Assembly (NCBI RefSeq): GCF_002844375.1
Contig: NZ_CP024200.1
Coordinates: 602,001 to 666,000 of the forward strand
Direction of reading: 5' to 3'
From: Thalassospira marina
Lineage (GTDB): Bacteria > Pseudomonadota > Alphaproteobacteria > Rhodospirillales > Thalassospiraceae
DNA: 64,000 bases
Shown here: piece by piece, positions 16,697-25,516 of the stretch
How the letters are laid out: each line of letters begins with the position of its first letter
Position numbering within the stretch: the first letter of the stretch is position 1
Notes under the pieces: model-generated
The model's database searches: none
What the model was told of the DNA's origin: nothing
Seen by the model: only the letters and a program-made list of their open reading frames with translations
Translations under genes and position numbers: made by a program

Positions 16697-18058
16697 TCAG
16701 GATTTGGGTTTACGGGCCAGATATGGCGCCAAAAGATCGGAAAGGGGCGTATCAGCACTAATGGATTGCGCCAGTACGTGGGCATCCTTCAACCCGATAA
16801 AGGGGACCAGCCCGTTTTCAATGGTTTGGGGATGCTCCAGCATATTGCGCGACCGGCCAAGGTTAACCATCAACCCTTCAATGCATTGCTTTGCCAGTGT
16901 TTTCATTGCCTTTGCCAGCATGCCCGTTGCGCCCAGCAATGCATAGGCCAGCATCGGTTCAAACGGGTTGCGCTGCAATTGCCCGGCTTCGGCGGCCAAG
17001 CTGATGGCAACGTCGCTGCCAATTATATGAAAGGCAACCTGGTTAACCATTTCGGGGATCACCGGGTTTATTTTACCGGGAATTTGCGGTGAACCGGCCT
17101 GCACCGGCGGAAGCGACAATTCGCCAATGCCCCCATTTGGCCCGCTGGCAAGCAGGCGCAAATCATTGCAAATCTTCGATAGGGTAATCGCCTGGCGCTT
17201 TAACCCCGCCGAAAGCCCGACAAGATCGGACATATTCCATGCCGCCGCGACCAGATCATGGGCGGGCATCAGCGACAGGCTGGTAAGTGCTTCAAGTTCG
17301 CCAATCACTGCATGGGTAAATGCTGGCTGATCACTTAGTGATGATCCGGCAATGGTGCCGCCCAAATTGATCTGCGAAAGCCCGGCGCGCATCGCCAGCG
17401 TGTTTTCAAGGTCATGTAACAGAACATGCGAAAAGGCGGTAAATTCCTCGCCTATCTTCATAGGTACGGCATCCATCAAATGGGTGCGTGCCAGTTTTAA
17501 ATCATCCTTGAAAGCACGGCCTTTCGCGGCAAAACTTTCGGCAAGGCCGGAAACGGCATTTTCCAGTTCGACCAGTTCAAACAACAGGGCAATGCGCAAG
17601 GCTGTGCTGTGCACATCGGTCGTGGACTGCGACAGGTTGACATCATCAACCGGGTGCAAATGTTCGTAATTGCCGCAGGAATAACCCAGCAATTCCAGCC
17701 CGCGATTGGCGATGATTTCGTTTAAATTCATATGGCTGGAGGTACCACCCCCGCCTTGAAACACATCAACAATCAAATGCCGGGCATGCTGGCCTGCCAA
17801 AAGTTCGTCGCATACCCGGCCAATCACATCAGCCTTTTCATCAGTCAGCAGGCCCAGCCGGTTATTGGCAATGGCTGCGGCCTTTTTAACCAATGCAAAG
17901 GCCTTAACCAGCGGGCGCAAACTGGCCAGCGTTGTGCCCGAAACATTGAAATTTTCCGACGCACGCAGGCTGTGAATACCATAAAGCGCATCACGCGGAA
18001 TTTTGCGGCTGCCCAGTGCATCGGTTTCCAGGCGCACCCAGGTTGGATCTGGCTCCAT
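16697..18058 (-). CDS. Aspartase/fumarase superfamily lyase
   Basis: The start is taken at 18058 (MEPDPTWVRLETD), where AGGAAACG is correctly spaced; a further ATG at 18073 is weaker. The product has about 453 residues. The superfamily signature loop GSPQIPGKINPVIPE and the upstream GPNGGIGELSLPPVQ are of aspartate ammonia-lyase type. The N-terminal DALGSRKIPRDALYG also matches aspartase. The reaction is probably anti-elimination of an amine from an aspartate-like compound to fumarate. A paralogue lies at 36584-37984 in the sarcosine oxidase operon. In this operon with GH3 and VOC genes its substrate might be an N-substituted aspartate. Confidence 0.88.
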   Translation of the reverse strand: MEPDPTWVRLETDALGSRKIPRDALYGIHSLRASENFNVSGTTLASLRPLVKAFALVKKAAAIANNRLGLLTDEKADVIGRVCDELLAGQHARHLIVDVFQGGGGTSSHMNLNEIIANRGLELLGYSCGNYEHLHPVDDVNLSQSTTDVHSTALRIALLFELVELENAVSGLAESFAAKGRAFKDDLKLARTHLMDAVPMKIGEEFTAFSHVLLHDLENTLAMRAGLSQINLGGTIAGSSLSDQPAFTHAVIGELEALTSLSLMPAHDLVAAAWNMSDLVGLSAGLKRQAITLSKICNDLRLLASGPNGGIGELSLPPVQAGSPQIPGKINPVIPEMVNQVAFHIIGSDVAISLAAEAGQLQRNPFEPMLAYALLGATGMLAKAMKTLAKQCIEGLMVNLGRSRNMLEHPQTIENGLVPFIGLKDAHVLAQSISADTPLSDLLAPYLARKPKS

Positions 18059-18124
18059 CACCGTTTCCTGCATTTGTTATCGGCAGGGCCATGCTGACCC
18101 TGCCACAATGATCACAACGGGGAA

Positions 18125-18820
18125 TCAGCCCCTGGGATGCAGTTCGATTGCCAGCCAGATGGAATCGGTATCGGCGTAATAGCGGTGCCAGGGATAGGTC
18201 CATTCATTTTCACCTGTAACCCGGCAAAACGGATCATGCGAATAGCCAGCAGGCATTAAAACATCTTCATAAAGCGTGTTTTCATCGCGGGTGGCGAATT
18301 TTTGCATACGGCCAAGGCCATGAATTTGCGTATGAACTTCCAGAAACGGATGTTCATTATGAATGAAGCAATCCGTATCACCCGGCGACCACCACAGATT
18401 AAGTTTCAGGTCAAATTCCTGCGGTGCCGATGAATCGCGCCGTTCGTTGGTAAACACGAACGGGTCGGTAATAACGCTACCAATATGGTCCTGCGGAGAA
18501 ATATAAAGCGGTGTATCACGCGGAAAACTGCGAATGCGGTTTCCCAGCCAGTCCCAACCACGCAGGCCAACACCGCCCAGATTGGTGCGTTTGACGACCT
18601 TGATCACGGCCGCACGTTCACCAGACTTGATCACACCGCCCTTAAGCCAGGTCGATTTCCATGCCGGGACAATCGCCGGGTGATCCGTACCCGTAATCAT
18701 CGGGGCAGTTGACAGGTTGATCACAACCCCGTCTTCAACATGATAATCACAAGGATTATCAATAAGCTGTGCCGTGATGAATTCGTCGTGAAAGGCGAGG
18801 TTGCGGACTTCGTTCGTCAT
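18125..18820 (-). CDS. Uncharacterised protein, possibly cupin-like
   Basis: The ATG at 18820 (MTNEVRNLAF) is preferred over a longer upstream reading because of a nearby AGG and the codon pattern. The product has 231 residues, is rich in Trp, Asp and His, and has no TM or signal peptide. Segments such as LKLNLWWSPGDTDCFIHNEHPFLEVHTQIHG and GYSHDPFCRVTGENEWTYPWHRYYADTD look like the beta strands and His/Glu metal ligands of a cupin, but I do not recognise a family with confidence. It is first in the operon with the lyase, GH3 and VOC genes, downstream of a TGCGTCA-type site. Confidence 0.7.
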   Translation of the reverse strand: MTNEVRNLAFHDEFITAQLIDNPCDYHVEDGVVINLSTAPMITGTDHPAIVPAWKSTWLKGGVIKSGERAAVIKVVKRTNLGGVGLRGWDWLGNRIRSFPRDTPLYISPQDHIGSVITDPFVFTNERRDSSAPQEFDLKLNLWWSPGDTDCFIHNEHPFLEVHTQIHGLGRMQKFATRDENTLYEDVLMPAGYSHDPFCRVTGENEWTYPWHRYYADTDSIWLAIELHPRG

Positions 18821-18894
18821 AATTCGATGCCTGTCGGTTTCCGTTAAGTTGCCGATAGCAAACCATCTTATTTCGACGCAGGCCAGTTCGCGAC

Positions 18895-18912
18895 AAACGC
18901 AATTATGACGCA
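18895..18912 (-). promoter_or_regulatory. TGCGTCA-like operator (site D)
   Basis: On the minus strand: TGCGTCATAATTGCGTTT, half-motifs 11 bp apart, about 75 bp upstream of the start of the four-gene operon. It is a slightly weaker match to sites A to C. Confidence 0.4.
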
Positions 18913-18947
18913 CTTTGAAGCAGAAATTGGCCCTGATTGCGTAAAAA

Positions 18948-19781
18948 CTAGCTGGGTTTGATCATATCAGGCGCTTCGCCCAGATATTCGCGTGCTTCGC
19001 GCGGAATCGAATTGTCGTTCATATCAAGGGTGGTTGTGCTTTGCAGTTCTTCACGGCTAAGAAGGCCGGGGCGGCGGTAATGCAAAACGGCCCGGGTCGA
19101 AAAAGGCTGGCGAAACATGGTTGCCGCCACACCACTGACAATGCCGAACATGAACCGTTTGGCGCTGCGTTGCACGCTGGAGAAAATACCAAAGGTAAAT
19201 TCGTTTCGCTGCACCGATTCAAAATCAATGCAGAAAACCCGGTCTTCTACCGGAAAGGTAAAGCCATGATATTTAAAAATATATTCGGTTTTCTTCGGGT
19301 TATCGTAACTGGGAAACCGTTCGACATAATAGTGATTGAGGAAATCACCATTCTGGAAAATGCAAAAGGCGGAACGCAAAATTTTGCGCGAATAGATCGA
19401 CGAATACTGGTAGCGGTCATAACAGCCGACATATTCGCCCATATCCACTTTGCTTGAGACAGCAACCGTATCAAGAAAGCTCAGCACCTGTGGCGCGCGG
19501 CGCAAATTGTCCAGCACATCAAAAAAATTGCCATCCACCAGTGCGCGAAAATGTTCGGGTTCGGAAAACAGAACTTCGGGGCTGAGGCCAAAGAAATTGG
19601 CGATGATGCGGATATTCCCCGATGACGGCAGATGTTTGCCCGACAGATATTTGTTGAATTGCTGCCGGTTGATGCCGACCTTGCGACATATGTGCGAAAT
19701 GGAGCCCTGACGGTCACATAACAGGCGAAGATTGGCCGAAAATGCCGCCAGGCGGGCCGTTGTTTCATGTTGCGGTAGCAA
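18948..19781 (-). CDS. XRE-type HTH transcriptional regulator
   Basis: 277 residues. The N-terminal helix-turn-helix reads LLCDRQGSISHICRKVGINRQQFNKYLSGKHLPSSGNIRIIANFFGLSPEVLF (about residues 20-72), a standard Cro/C1 fold. About 200 further residues form a domain I do not recognise; it contains several aromatic, strand-rich segments and may sense a ligand. It sits between the two sugar-related operons and is divergent from the ThDP enzyme gene. The intergenic region holds the best TGCGTCA tandem site, so it is the leading candidate to bind that motif. Confidence 0.85.
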   Translation of the reverse strand: MLPQHETTARLAAFSANLRLLCDRQGSISHICRKVGINRQQFNKYLSGKHLPSSGNIRIIANFFGLSPEVLFSEPEHFRALVDGNFFDVLDNLRRAPQVLSFLDTVAVSSKVDMGEYVGCYDRYQYSSIYSRKILRSAFCIFQNGDFLNHYYVERFPSYDNPKKTEYIFKYHGFTFPVEDRVFCIDFESVQRNEFTFGIFSSVQRSAKRFMFGIVSGVAATMFRQPFSTRAVLHYRRPGLLSREELQSTTTLDMNDNSIPREAREYLGEAPDMIKPS

Positions 19782-19802
19782 ATCTTTGGCCTCTCACTAC
19801 TT

Positions 19803-19828
19803 CGCACAATGTGCGTCAATTTGCGTCA
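19803..19828. promoter_or_regulatory. TGCGTCA tandem operator (site A) with overlapping palindrome
   Basis: TGCGTCAATTTGCGTCA at 19812-19828 is a perfect repeat of TGCGTCA with a 10-bp period. The left copy overlaps the palindrome CGCACAATGTGCG (19803-19815). It lies between the divergent regulator and ThDP enzyme genes. Confidence 0.55.
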
Positions 19829-19945
19829 TCAATCTATCATATGCGAAATTGCCCGGACCCTGTCAAGCCTGCAAGATTTTGATCAGCAACAACGCAGATA
19901 CGCCACTTGCTCAAAGGGCGTAACACAAGCAGGGAAGCAAAGATT

Positions 19946-21748
19946 ATGAAACTTACGGGCGGTCAAGTCGTTGCCAAGGCGCTCAAGGAATATGGCGTAG
20001 AATATGTTGCCGGGGTTCCGGGGCATGGCATCTGGTCCCTTTTTGATGCCTTCCTGCAGGAAGGATCGGAAATTCCGTTCATCCAGGTCATGCATGAACA
20101 GAGTGCCGTCCACATGGCGGATGGCTATTACCGCGCTTGTGGCAAGCCGATGGCCTGTTCAACCTCGGTCGGGCCGGGTGCAACCAATACCATCATTGGT
20201 CTGGCAACGGCCTATTGTGACTCAACGTCGGTTTTTTATGTGTCGGGTTCGCCGCAAACCTACATGCATGGTCACGGCACGATGCAGGAGCTTGAACGCC
20301 AGCAGGACAACGCCTTTCCCCGCATTACCGAACAGGTAACCAAACGCGCCTGGCAGGCAAATTCGGTCGAAGTATTGCCAACCATCATGCATCGCGCCTT
20401 CAACGAAATGATGACGGGTCGCCCCGGTCCGGTCCATGTTGAAGTGCCGATGGATGTGCAGGTTGAAGCCGCAGATGTAACGATCCATCCGTTGCAAAGC
20501 CGCCTTCCGATCGGCATTGCCCACCCGGACCCGGCCGCAATTGAAGCCGCCGTCAAACTGCTGCAATCGGCCAAACGGCCGGTCATTGTTGCAGGCGGCG
20601 GGGCCATTACCGCCAACGCATCAAAGGCATTGACCGAACTGGCCGAACGCCTGGGGGCGGCTGTTTCCATCACCTGGAACGGTAAAGGTGCCATTTCCGA
20701 GGACCACGACCTGTTCATTGGTGCAGTTGGCCAAACCGGCACCACATGTGGCAACAAAATCACATCTTCTGCCGATGTTATCTTGTCCGTTGGTTGCCGC
20801 TTTACCGACTGGTCGGCATCATCCTATGCCCAGGGTGTCAGTTTTTCGATCCCGCCGGGGAAACTGGTCCATATTGACCTGGACCCCCGCGAAATTGGCA
20901 AAACCTATCCGACCGACGTCGGCGTTGTCGCCGATGCCAAAATCGCACTTGAAGCGATGCTGGCCCTGATCCCGGCCGAAAATGCAGCACAGGCCCGCAT
21001 CGAAAACGAAGCCTTCCTTGCCGATGTCAAACAGGCCAAGGCCGACTGGGAAGCACAGGTTTCCCCGCGTGAAAACAGTCGCGAAACCCCGTTCACATCG
21101 CAACGCCCGCTTCGCGCCCTGCGTAATGTGCTGGACCGCAACGGCATTGTTGTTGTCGGCTCGGGCAATACGCAAGGGTCGGTCAAGCAAAGCTTCCCGG
21201 TTTACGAACCGCGTACCCATATCACATCGGGGTCATTTTCGCCGATGGGCTGGGCTGTTCCCGCCGCCATGGGCGCCAAACTGGCCTGCCCGGACCAGCA
21301 GGTTGTGGCCATTGTTGGTGATGGTGATTTCATGATGTCGCTGCCCGAAATGGGAACCGCCGTCATGAACGGGATCAATGTTGTGTTCCTGGTGCTTAAC
21401 AACCAGGGTTACATGTCGATCCGGGGTGGACAGCGCAAATTCATGGGCCGCCATATCGCATCGGAATTTAACCATCATGCCGGCAATGGCGCGCCATATT
21501 CGGCTGATCTGACGGCAACAGCACGTGCCTTTGGCCTGCAGGCCTGGAAGGTTGAAAAGGACGAAGACCTTGAAAGCAGCCTGAAAGCCGCACTGGACTG
21601 CAATGGCCCGGCATTGGTCGAAGTCATCGTCTCGCGCGATGCGGCAGGGCCGTTTGCAACCGGCTGGTGGGATTTCCCGTCACCGGCCTACTACGAAAAA
21701 GAACAGGCCGCCTACAACGAGATGCGCAAAAAAGAACAGCATCTGTAA
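19946..21748 (+). CDS. Thiamine diphosphate-dependent enzyme (acetolactate synthase-like)
   Basis: The ATG at 19946 (MKLTGGQVV) is preceded by AGGGAAGC; codons upstream of it are not family-like. 600 residues in the three-domain ThDP order. The PYR domain holds the catalytic Glu in VMHEQSAVHMADGYYRA. The central TPP_enzyme_M domain is around LPIGIAHPDPAAIEAAVKLL. The PP domain holds the GDG...NN cofactor motif (IVGDGDFMMSLPEMGTAVMNG to LVLNN). The partner regulatory subunit of true IlvB is absent nearby, so this is likely a catabolic paralogue (carboligase, decarboxylase or sulfoacetaldehyde-type enzyme). It is first in the sugar-transporter operon. Confidence 0.87.
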   Translation: MKLTGGQVVAKALKEYGVEYVAGVPGHGIWSLFDAFLQEGSEIPFIQVMHEQSAVHMADGYYRACGKPMACSTSVGPGATNTIIGLATAYCDSTSVFYVSGSPQTYMHGHGTMQELERQQDNAFPRITEQVTKRAWQANSVEVLPTIMHRAFNEMMTGRPGPVHVEVPMDVQVEAADVTIHPLQSRLPIGIAHPDPAAIEAAVKLLQSAKRPVIVAGGGAITANASKALTELAERLGAAVSITWNGKGAISEDHDLFIGAVGQTGTTCGNKITSSADVILSVGCRFTDWSASSYAQGVSFSIPPGKLVHIDLDPREIGKTYPTDVGVVADAKIALEAMLALIPAENAAQARIENEAFLADVKQAKADWEAQVSPRENSRETPFTSQRPLRALRNVLDRNGIVVVGSGNTQGSVKQSFPVYEPRTHITSGSFSPMGWAVPAAMGAKLACPDQQVVAIVGDGDFMMSLPEMGTAVMNGINVVFLVLNNQGYMSIRGGQRKFMGRHIASEFNHHAGNGAPYSADLTATARAFGLQAWKVEKDEDLESSLKAALDCNGPALVEVIVSRDAAGPFATGWWDFPSPAYYEKEQAAYNEMRKKEQHL

Positions 21749-21842
21749 TCGCAAGTCGGGCAGAGAAGGGGCGCAATAAACCCCTCCCCACCCAACGCAC
21801 AGCGACCACCACACATCTTCTCCAAACCATAAATTTGCACAG

Positions 21843-21866
21843 CGGGTGAATGCGATGCGTCACCCG
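21843..21866. repeat. Short hairpin before the HisD-like gene
   Basis: CGGGTGA (21843-21849) and TCACCCG (21860-21866) form a 7-bp stem 18 bp before the next start codon. Possible translation-modulating hairpin in the operon. Confidence 0.3.
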
Positions 21867-21883
21867 AAAGGGTAGATATTTGC

Positions 21884-23191
21884 ATGATCAGGCATTTTAA
21901 AACCGCACGCCTTCAAAACAGCGACCAAACAGACCCCGCCGTAACCAAGGCCGTTGAAAAACTTCTGGCCGAGGTGGCCGAGGGTGGCGACCGCGCGGTT
22001 CGGGAACTGAGCATCCGATTTGACGAGCTTGATCGCGACAGTTACCGGCTTAGCGATGCCGAAATTGCCGCCTGTGTTGACGGGCTGAGCAAACAGGAAC
22101 GCCACGATCTGGATTTTGCCCAGGAACAGGTTGGCAATTTTGCCCGTTTGCAGCGCGAAACCATGACCGACCTTGAAGTTGAAACACTCCCTGGTGTGGT
22201 TTTGGGCCATAAGAATGTGCCAATTGAAAATGTTGGCTGTTATGTACCGGGCGGGAAATATCCGCTGCTGGCATCTGCCCATATGACGGTGCTGACCGCA
22301 AAGGTCGCAGGCTGCAAACGCGTTATTACCTGCGCGCCGCCCTTCAAGGGTGAAATCGCCCAGAAAATCGTCGCGGCACAGCATCTGGCGGGTGCCGATG
22401 AGATTTATTGCCTGGGTGGCGTGCAGGCCATTGCTGCCATGGGCTATGGCACCGAAACCATCAAACCGGTCGATATGCTGGCAGGTCCCGGTAATGCCTA
22501 TGTCGCCGAAGCCAAACGCCTTTTGTTTGGCAAGGTCGGCATCGATCTGTTCGCTGGGCCGACCGAAACACTGGTTATTGCCGATGAAACTGTTGATGGC
22601 GAGATTTGCGCAACTGATTTGTTGGGACAGGCCGAACATGGCACCAATTCACCGGCAGTCATGATCACGAATTCCGAAAAACTGGCCCGCGATACCCTTG
22701 AGCAGATTGACCGCCTGTTGCAAATCCTGCCGACTGCGGAAATCGCTGCAAAGGCCTGGCAGGATTACGGTGAAATCATCGTTTGCGATACCCTTGAAGA
22801 AATGGTGCAGGAAGGCGACCGCATCGCATCCGAACATGTGCAGGTCATGACCAGCGACCCTGATTATTTCCTGGAAAACATGACCAATTACGGCGCGCTG
22901 TTTTTGGGCGAACGTACCAATGTTGCCTTTGGTGACAAGGTCATTGGCACCAACCACACCTTACCAACCCTTAAGGCCGCACGTTACACCGGCGGGCTTT
23001 GGGTCGGAAAATTCCTTAAGACCTGCACCTATCAGCGCATTCTGACCGACGAGGCATCGGCCAAAATCGGGGCTTACGGGTCACGTCTTTGCCACATGGA
23101 AGGCTTCATCGGCCATGCCGAGCAGGCCAACATCCGTGTTCGCCGTTTTGGGGGTCGCAATATCGGATACGGCGCGGCTGTAGACGGCTAA
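21884..23191 (+). CDS. Histidinol dehydrogenase-family protein
   Basis: 435 residues spanning the whole HisD fold. Catalytic and zinc-site segments are recognisable: ENVGCYVPGGKYPLLASAHM, GPGNAYVAEAKR, AGPTETLVIADE and the Gln/His ligands in DLLGQAEHGTNSPA, plus the C-terminal MEGFIGHAEQANIR. It is not in a his operon; it follows the ThDP enzyme and precedes a sugar importer. HisD-like paralogues in such settings oxidise other alcohols, the known example being sulfopropanediol 3-dehydrogenase (HpsN). NAD-dependent oxidation of a polyol or related alcohol is therefore the best guess. Confidence 0.87.
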   Translation: MIRHFKTARLQNSDQTDPAVTKAVEKLLAEVAEGGDRAVRELSIRFDELDRDSYRLSDAEIAACVDGLSKQERHDLDFAQEQVGNFARLQRETMTDLEVETLPGVVLGHKNVPIENVGCYVPGGKYPLLASAHMTVLTAKVAGCKRVITCAPPFKGEIAQKIVAAQHLAGADEIYCLGGVQAIAAMGYGTETIKPVDMLAGPGNAYVAEAKRLLFGKVGIDLFAGPTETLVIADETVDGEICATDLLGQAEHGTNSPAVMITNSEKLARDTLEQIDRLLQILPTAEIAAKAWQDYGEIIVCDTLEEMVQEGDRIASEHVQVMTSDPDYFLENMTNYGALFLGERTNVAFGDKVIGTNHTLPTLKAARYTGGLWVGKFLKTCTYQRILTDEASAKIGAYGSRLCHMEGFIGHAEQANIRVRRFGGRNIGYGAAVDG

Positions 23192-23276
23192 CGTCACGTT
23201 ATCCGGACCGAGACGAGCACAAAGCCGCCGGTCCGGGATTTTTCCACGATCAATCTTTCAAATCAGGGAGTTTCTG

Positions 23277-24530
23277 ATGAACAAATTCAAATCCGCCTTT
23301 GTGGCGGGCCTGCTTGTTGCGGCCTCGTCACTGCCATCCCATGCCGAAACCAAGATCGAAGTTTTGCACCACTGGGTATCGGAAAGTGAAGTCGCGGCCC
23401 TGAACGTTATTCGTAATGCACTGGCTGAAAAAGGATTTGGCTGGCAGGACAGCGCGGTTGGTGGCATGTCGGGCGCCAATGCCCAGCAGGCCCTGCGCAC
23501 GCGCCTTGCGGCTGGCAACCCGCCCGCAGCAATGCAGTTTCTCGGCTATGAAGGGCTGGATTGGGCCAGCGAAGGCGTTTTGCGCAATATGAACGACATG
23601 GCAACCGCCAATGGCTGGCAAAAGGCCATCGCCCCGCAGGTTTTGCCATTTGTTGAATCAAATGACGGCTTTTTTGCCGTGCCCATCAATATGCACCGCC
23701 AGAACTGGGTTTGGGCCAACAAAAAGGTTTTCGACAAGGTCGGTATTGAACAGCCGCAATCCTGGGAAGACCTGATTGCAGATGGCAAAAAGCTGAAAGA
23801 AGCCGGGATCATCCCGCTGGCGATTGGCGATGAACCCTGGCAGATCCAGGTGGTATTTGATTCCCTTGTTGCCGATATCGGCGGACCGGAATTTTATAAA
23901 AAGGCGATGGTCGACCTGGATGATGACGCCCTTTCCAGCGACACGATGAAACATATCTTTGACACGCTTCGCGAAGTACGCGGCCTTGTTGATGATGGCT
24001 TTAATGGCCGGGACTGGGCCGTTGCAACAGGCATGGTCATTAACGGCCAGGCTGCCATGCAGGTGATGGGCGACTGGGCGAAGGGCGAATTTCTGGCAAA
24101 GGGCCTGAAACCCGATACCGATTTCCTGTGTTTTGCCACACCCAGCAAAACCCCGTCCTTCCTGTTTCTGATCGACAGTTTTGGCATGTTTTACATCAAT
24201 GATGAAAACGTGACCAAAGGCCAGGACGCCCTGGCACAAGTCATCATGGACCCGAAAGTCCAGCGCGATTTTAACAAAATCAAAGGATCGATCCCTGCAC
24301 GTAGCGACGTTTCGGTCGATGATTTTGATGCCTGCGCCCAGAAAGGTTTCAAGGAACGCACCGAAGCCATCAATGACGGCGCCATGCTGGGCGCTGCAAC
24401 ACATGGCTTTGCCAGCCAGCCGCAATTTGCCGCCGTCTTTGGCGATGTTGCTGCCCGGTTCTTCGTTACGGAAATGTCCTCGGACGAAGCTGTGGAAATG
24501 CTTGTCGATGGCATCGACAACGCACGCTAA
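23277..24530 (+). CDS. Carbohydrate ABC transporter, substrate-binding protein
   Basis: Family 1 extracellular solute-binding protein (CUT1 type), 417 residues. The signal peptide MNKFKSAFVAGLLVAASSLP is followed by a cleavage site near SHA-ETK. The mature start IEVLHHWVSESEVAALNVI and the conserved GANAQQALRTRLAAGNPPAAMQF are of the glucose/mannose GtsA-type clade. Its start follows GGGAGTTTCTG. It would capture a sugar or sugar derivative for the two permeases and ATPase just downstream. Confidence 0.9.
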   Translation: MNKFKSAFVAGLLVAASSLPSHAETKIEVLHHWVSESEVAALNVIRNALAEKGFGWQDSAVGGMSGANAQQALRTRLAAGNPPAAMQFLGYEGLDWASEGVLRNMNDMATANGWQKAIAPQVLPFVESNDGFFAVPINMHRQNWVWANKKVFDKVGIEQPQSWEDLIADGKKLKEAGIIPLAIGDEPWQIQVVFDSLVADIGGPEFYKKAMVDLDDDALSSDTMKHIFDTLREVRGLVDDGFNGRDWAVATGMVINGQAAMQVMGDWAKGEFLAKGLKPDTDFLCFATPSKTPSFLFLIDSFGMFYINDENVTKGQDALAQVIMDPKVQRDFNKIKGSIPARSDVSVDDFDACAQKGFKERTEAINDGAMLGAATHGFASQPQFAAVFGDVAARFFVTEMSSDEAVEMLVDGIDNAR

Positions 24531-24542
24531 GCACGCTTAACA

Positions 24543-24573
24543 GCCGGGTCTGTGACCGTTTCACAGGCCCGGC
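24543..24573 (+). terminator. Hairpin after the binding-protein gene
   Basis: A 13-bp stem with one G-U wobble (GCCGGGTCTGTGA with TCACAGGCCCGGC) and a 5-nt loop. There is no U-run, so it is more likely an mRNA stabiliser that keeps the binding protein in excess over the permeases than a full terminator. Confidence 0.55.
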
Positions 24574-24619
24574 ACCCCGTATCCCCCCACGATTTCCACG
24601 ATTTCCCGGCGAGGAATAC

Positions 24620-25516
24620 ATGTTTCGAAACACACATCTTACGGACCGGTTGGCGAAATGGTTACCCCGCCTGGTTTTGACACCCAGTATGGTGATGGTT
24701 CTGGTTGGCGTTTATCTGTTCATGGTCTGGACAGGCTGGATATCGCTTTCATCATCGCGCATGGTGCCCCACTACGACTTTGTCGGTCTTGAACAATATA
24801 TCCGCCTGTGGTCCACACCGCGCTGGCACACGGCTGTTATCAACCTGTTCCTGTTCAGTTTTCTGTTTCTTGCCATTACGGTGGGAACAGGCCTGATCAT
24901 CGCCATTCTGCTGGATCAGAATATCCGGGCCGAGGGCGCGTTGCGTGCGGTGTATCTGTATCCCATGTCGCTTTCCTTCATTGTGACGGGAACGGCCTGG
25001 AAATGGATTTTAAACCCTGATCTTGGCATTGAAAAAGTGGTGCGCAGCCTGGGCTGGGAAAGCTTTGTCTTTGACTGGATCACCCGGCCCAATTTTGCCA
25101 TTTACACCATCGTCATTGCCGCTGTCTGGCAATCGTCGGGTTTTGCCATGGCGATTTTCCTTGCCGGTTTGCGCGGCATTGATAACTCCGTAATCAAAGC
25201 CGCGCAGATCGAGGGCGCATCCCTGCCCAAAATTTACCGCAGCATCATTATCCCCATGCTGCGCCCGGCATTTCTATCGGTCATTGTGTTGCTTAGCTAT
25301 ATCGCGATCAAAAATTTTGACCTGGTCCTGGCGATGACCAATGGCGGACCGGGCAGCGCTACCGAAGTACCCTCGACATTCATGTTTTCCGCGACATTCC
25401 GCCGCAACCAGATGGGGGTAGGGGCCGCAAGCGCAATCATGATGCTGATGACCGTGGCTGCCATCATCATTCCCTATCTTTATTCCGAATTGAAGGAGAG
25501 CCGCCATGCCGACTAA
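24620..25516 (+). CDS. Sugar ABC transporter permease (MalF-like)
   Basis: 298 residues with six predicted TM segments and the cytoplasmic EAA loop in KAAQIEGASLPKIYRSIIIPMLRP (about residues 194-220). First membrane subunit of the CUT1 importer. Its 3' end overlaps the second permease gene by 11 nt, so the two are coupled. A ribosome-binding site (GGCGAGGAA) precedes the ATG. Confidence 0.92.
   Translation: MFRNTHLTDRLAKWLPRLVLTPSMVMVLVGVYLFMVWTGWISLSSSRMVPHYDFVGLEQYIRLWSTPRWHTAVINLFLFSFLFLAITVGTGLIIAILLDQNIRAEGALRAVYLYPMSLSFIVTGTAWKWILNPDLGIEKVVRSLGWESFVFDWITRPNFAIYTIVIAAVWQSSGFAMAIFLAGLRGIDNSVIKAAQIEGASLPKIYRSIIIPMLRPAFLSVIVLLSYIAIKNFDLVLAMTNGGPGSATEVPSTFMFSATFRRNQMGVGAASAIMMLMTVAAIIIPYLYSELKESRHAD

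Noticed and set aside
21856..21862. TGCGTCA before the HisD-like gene as a fifth operator
   Set aside because: Only a single half-motif without the 10-bp-spaced partner; it overlaps a small hairpin and is likely chance.
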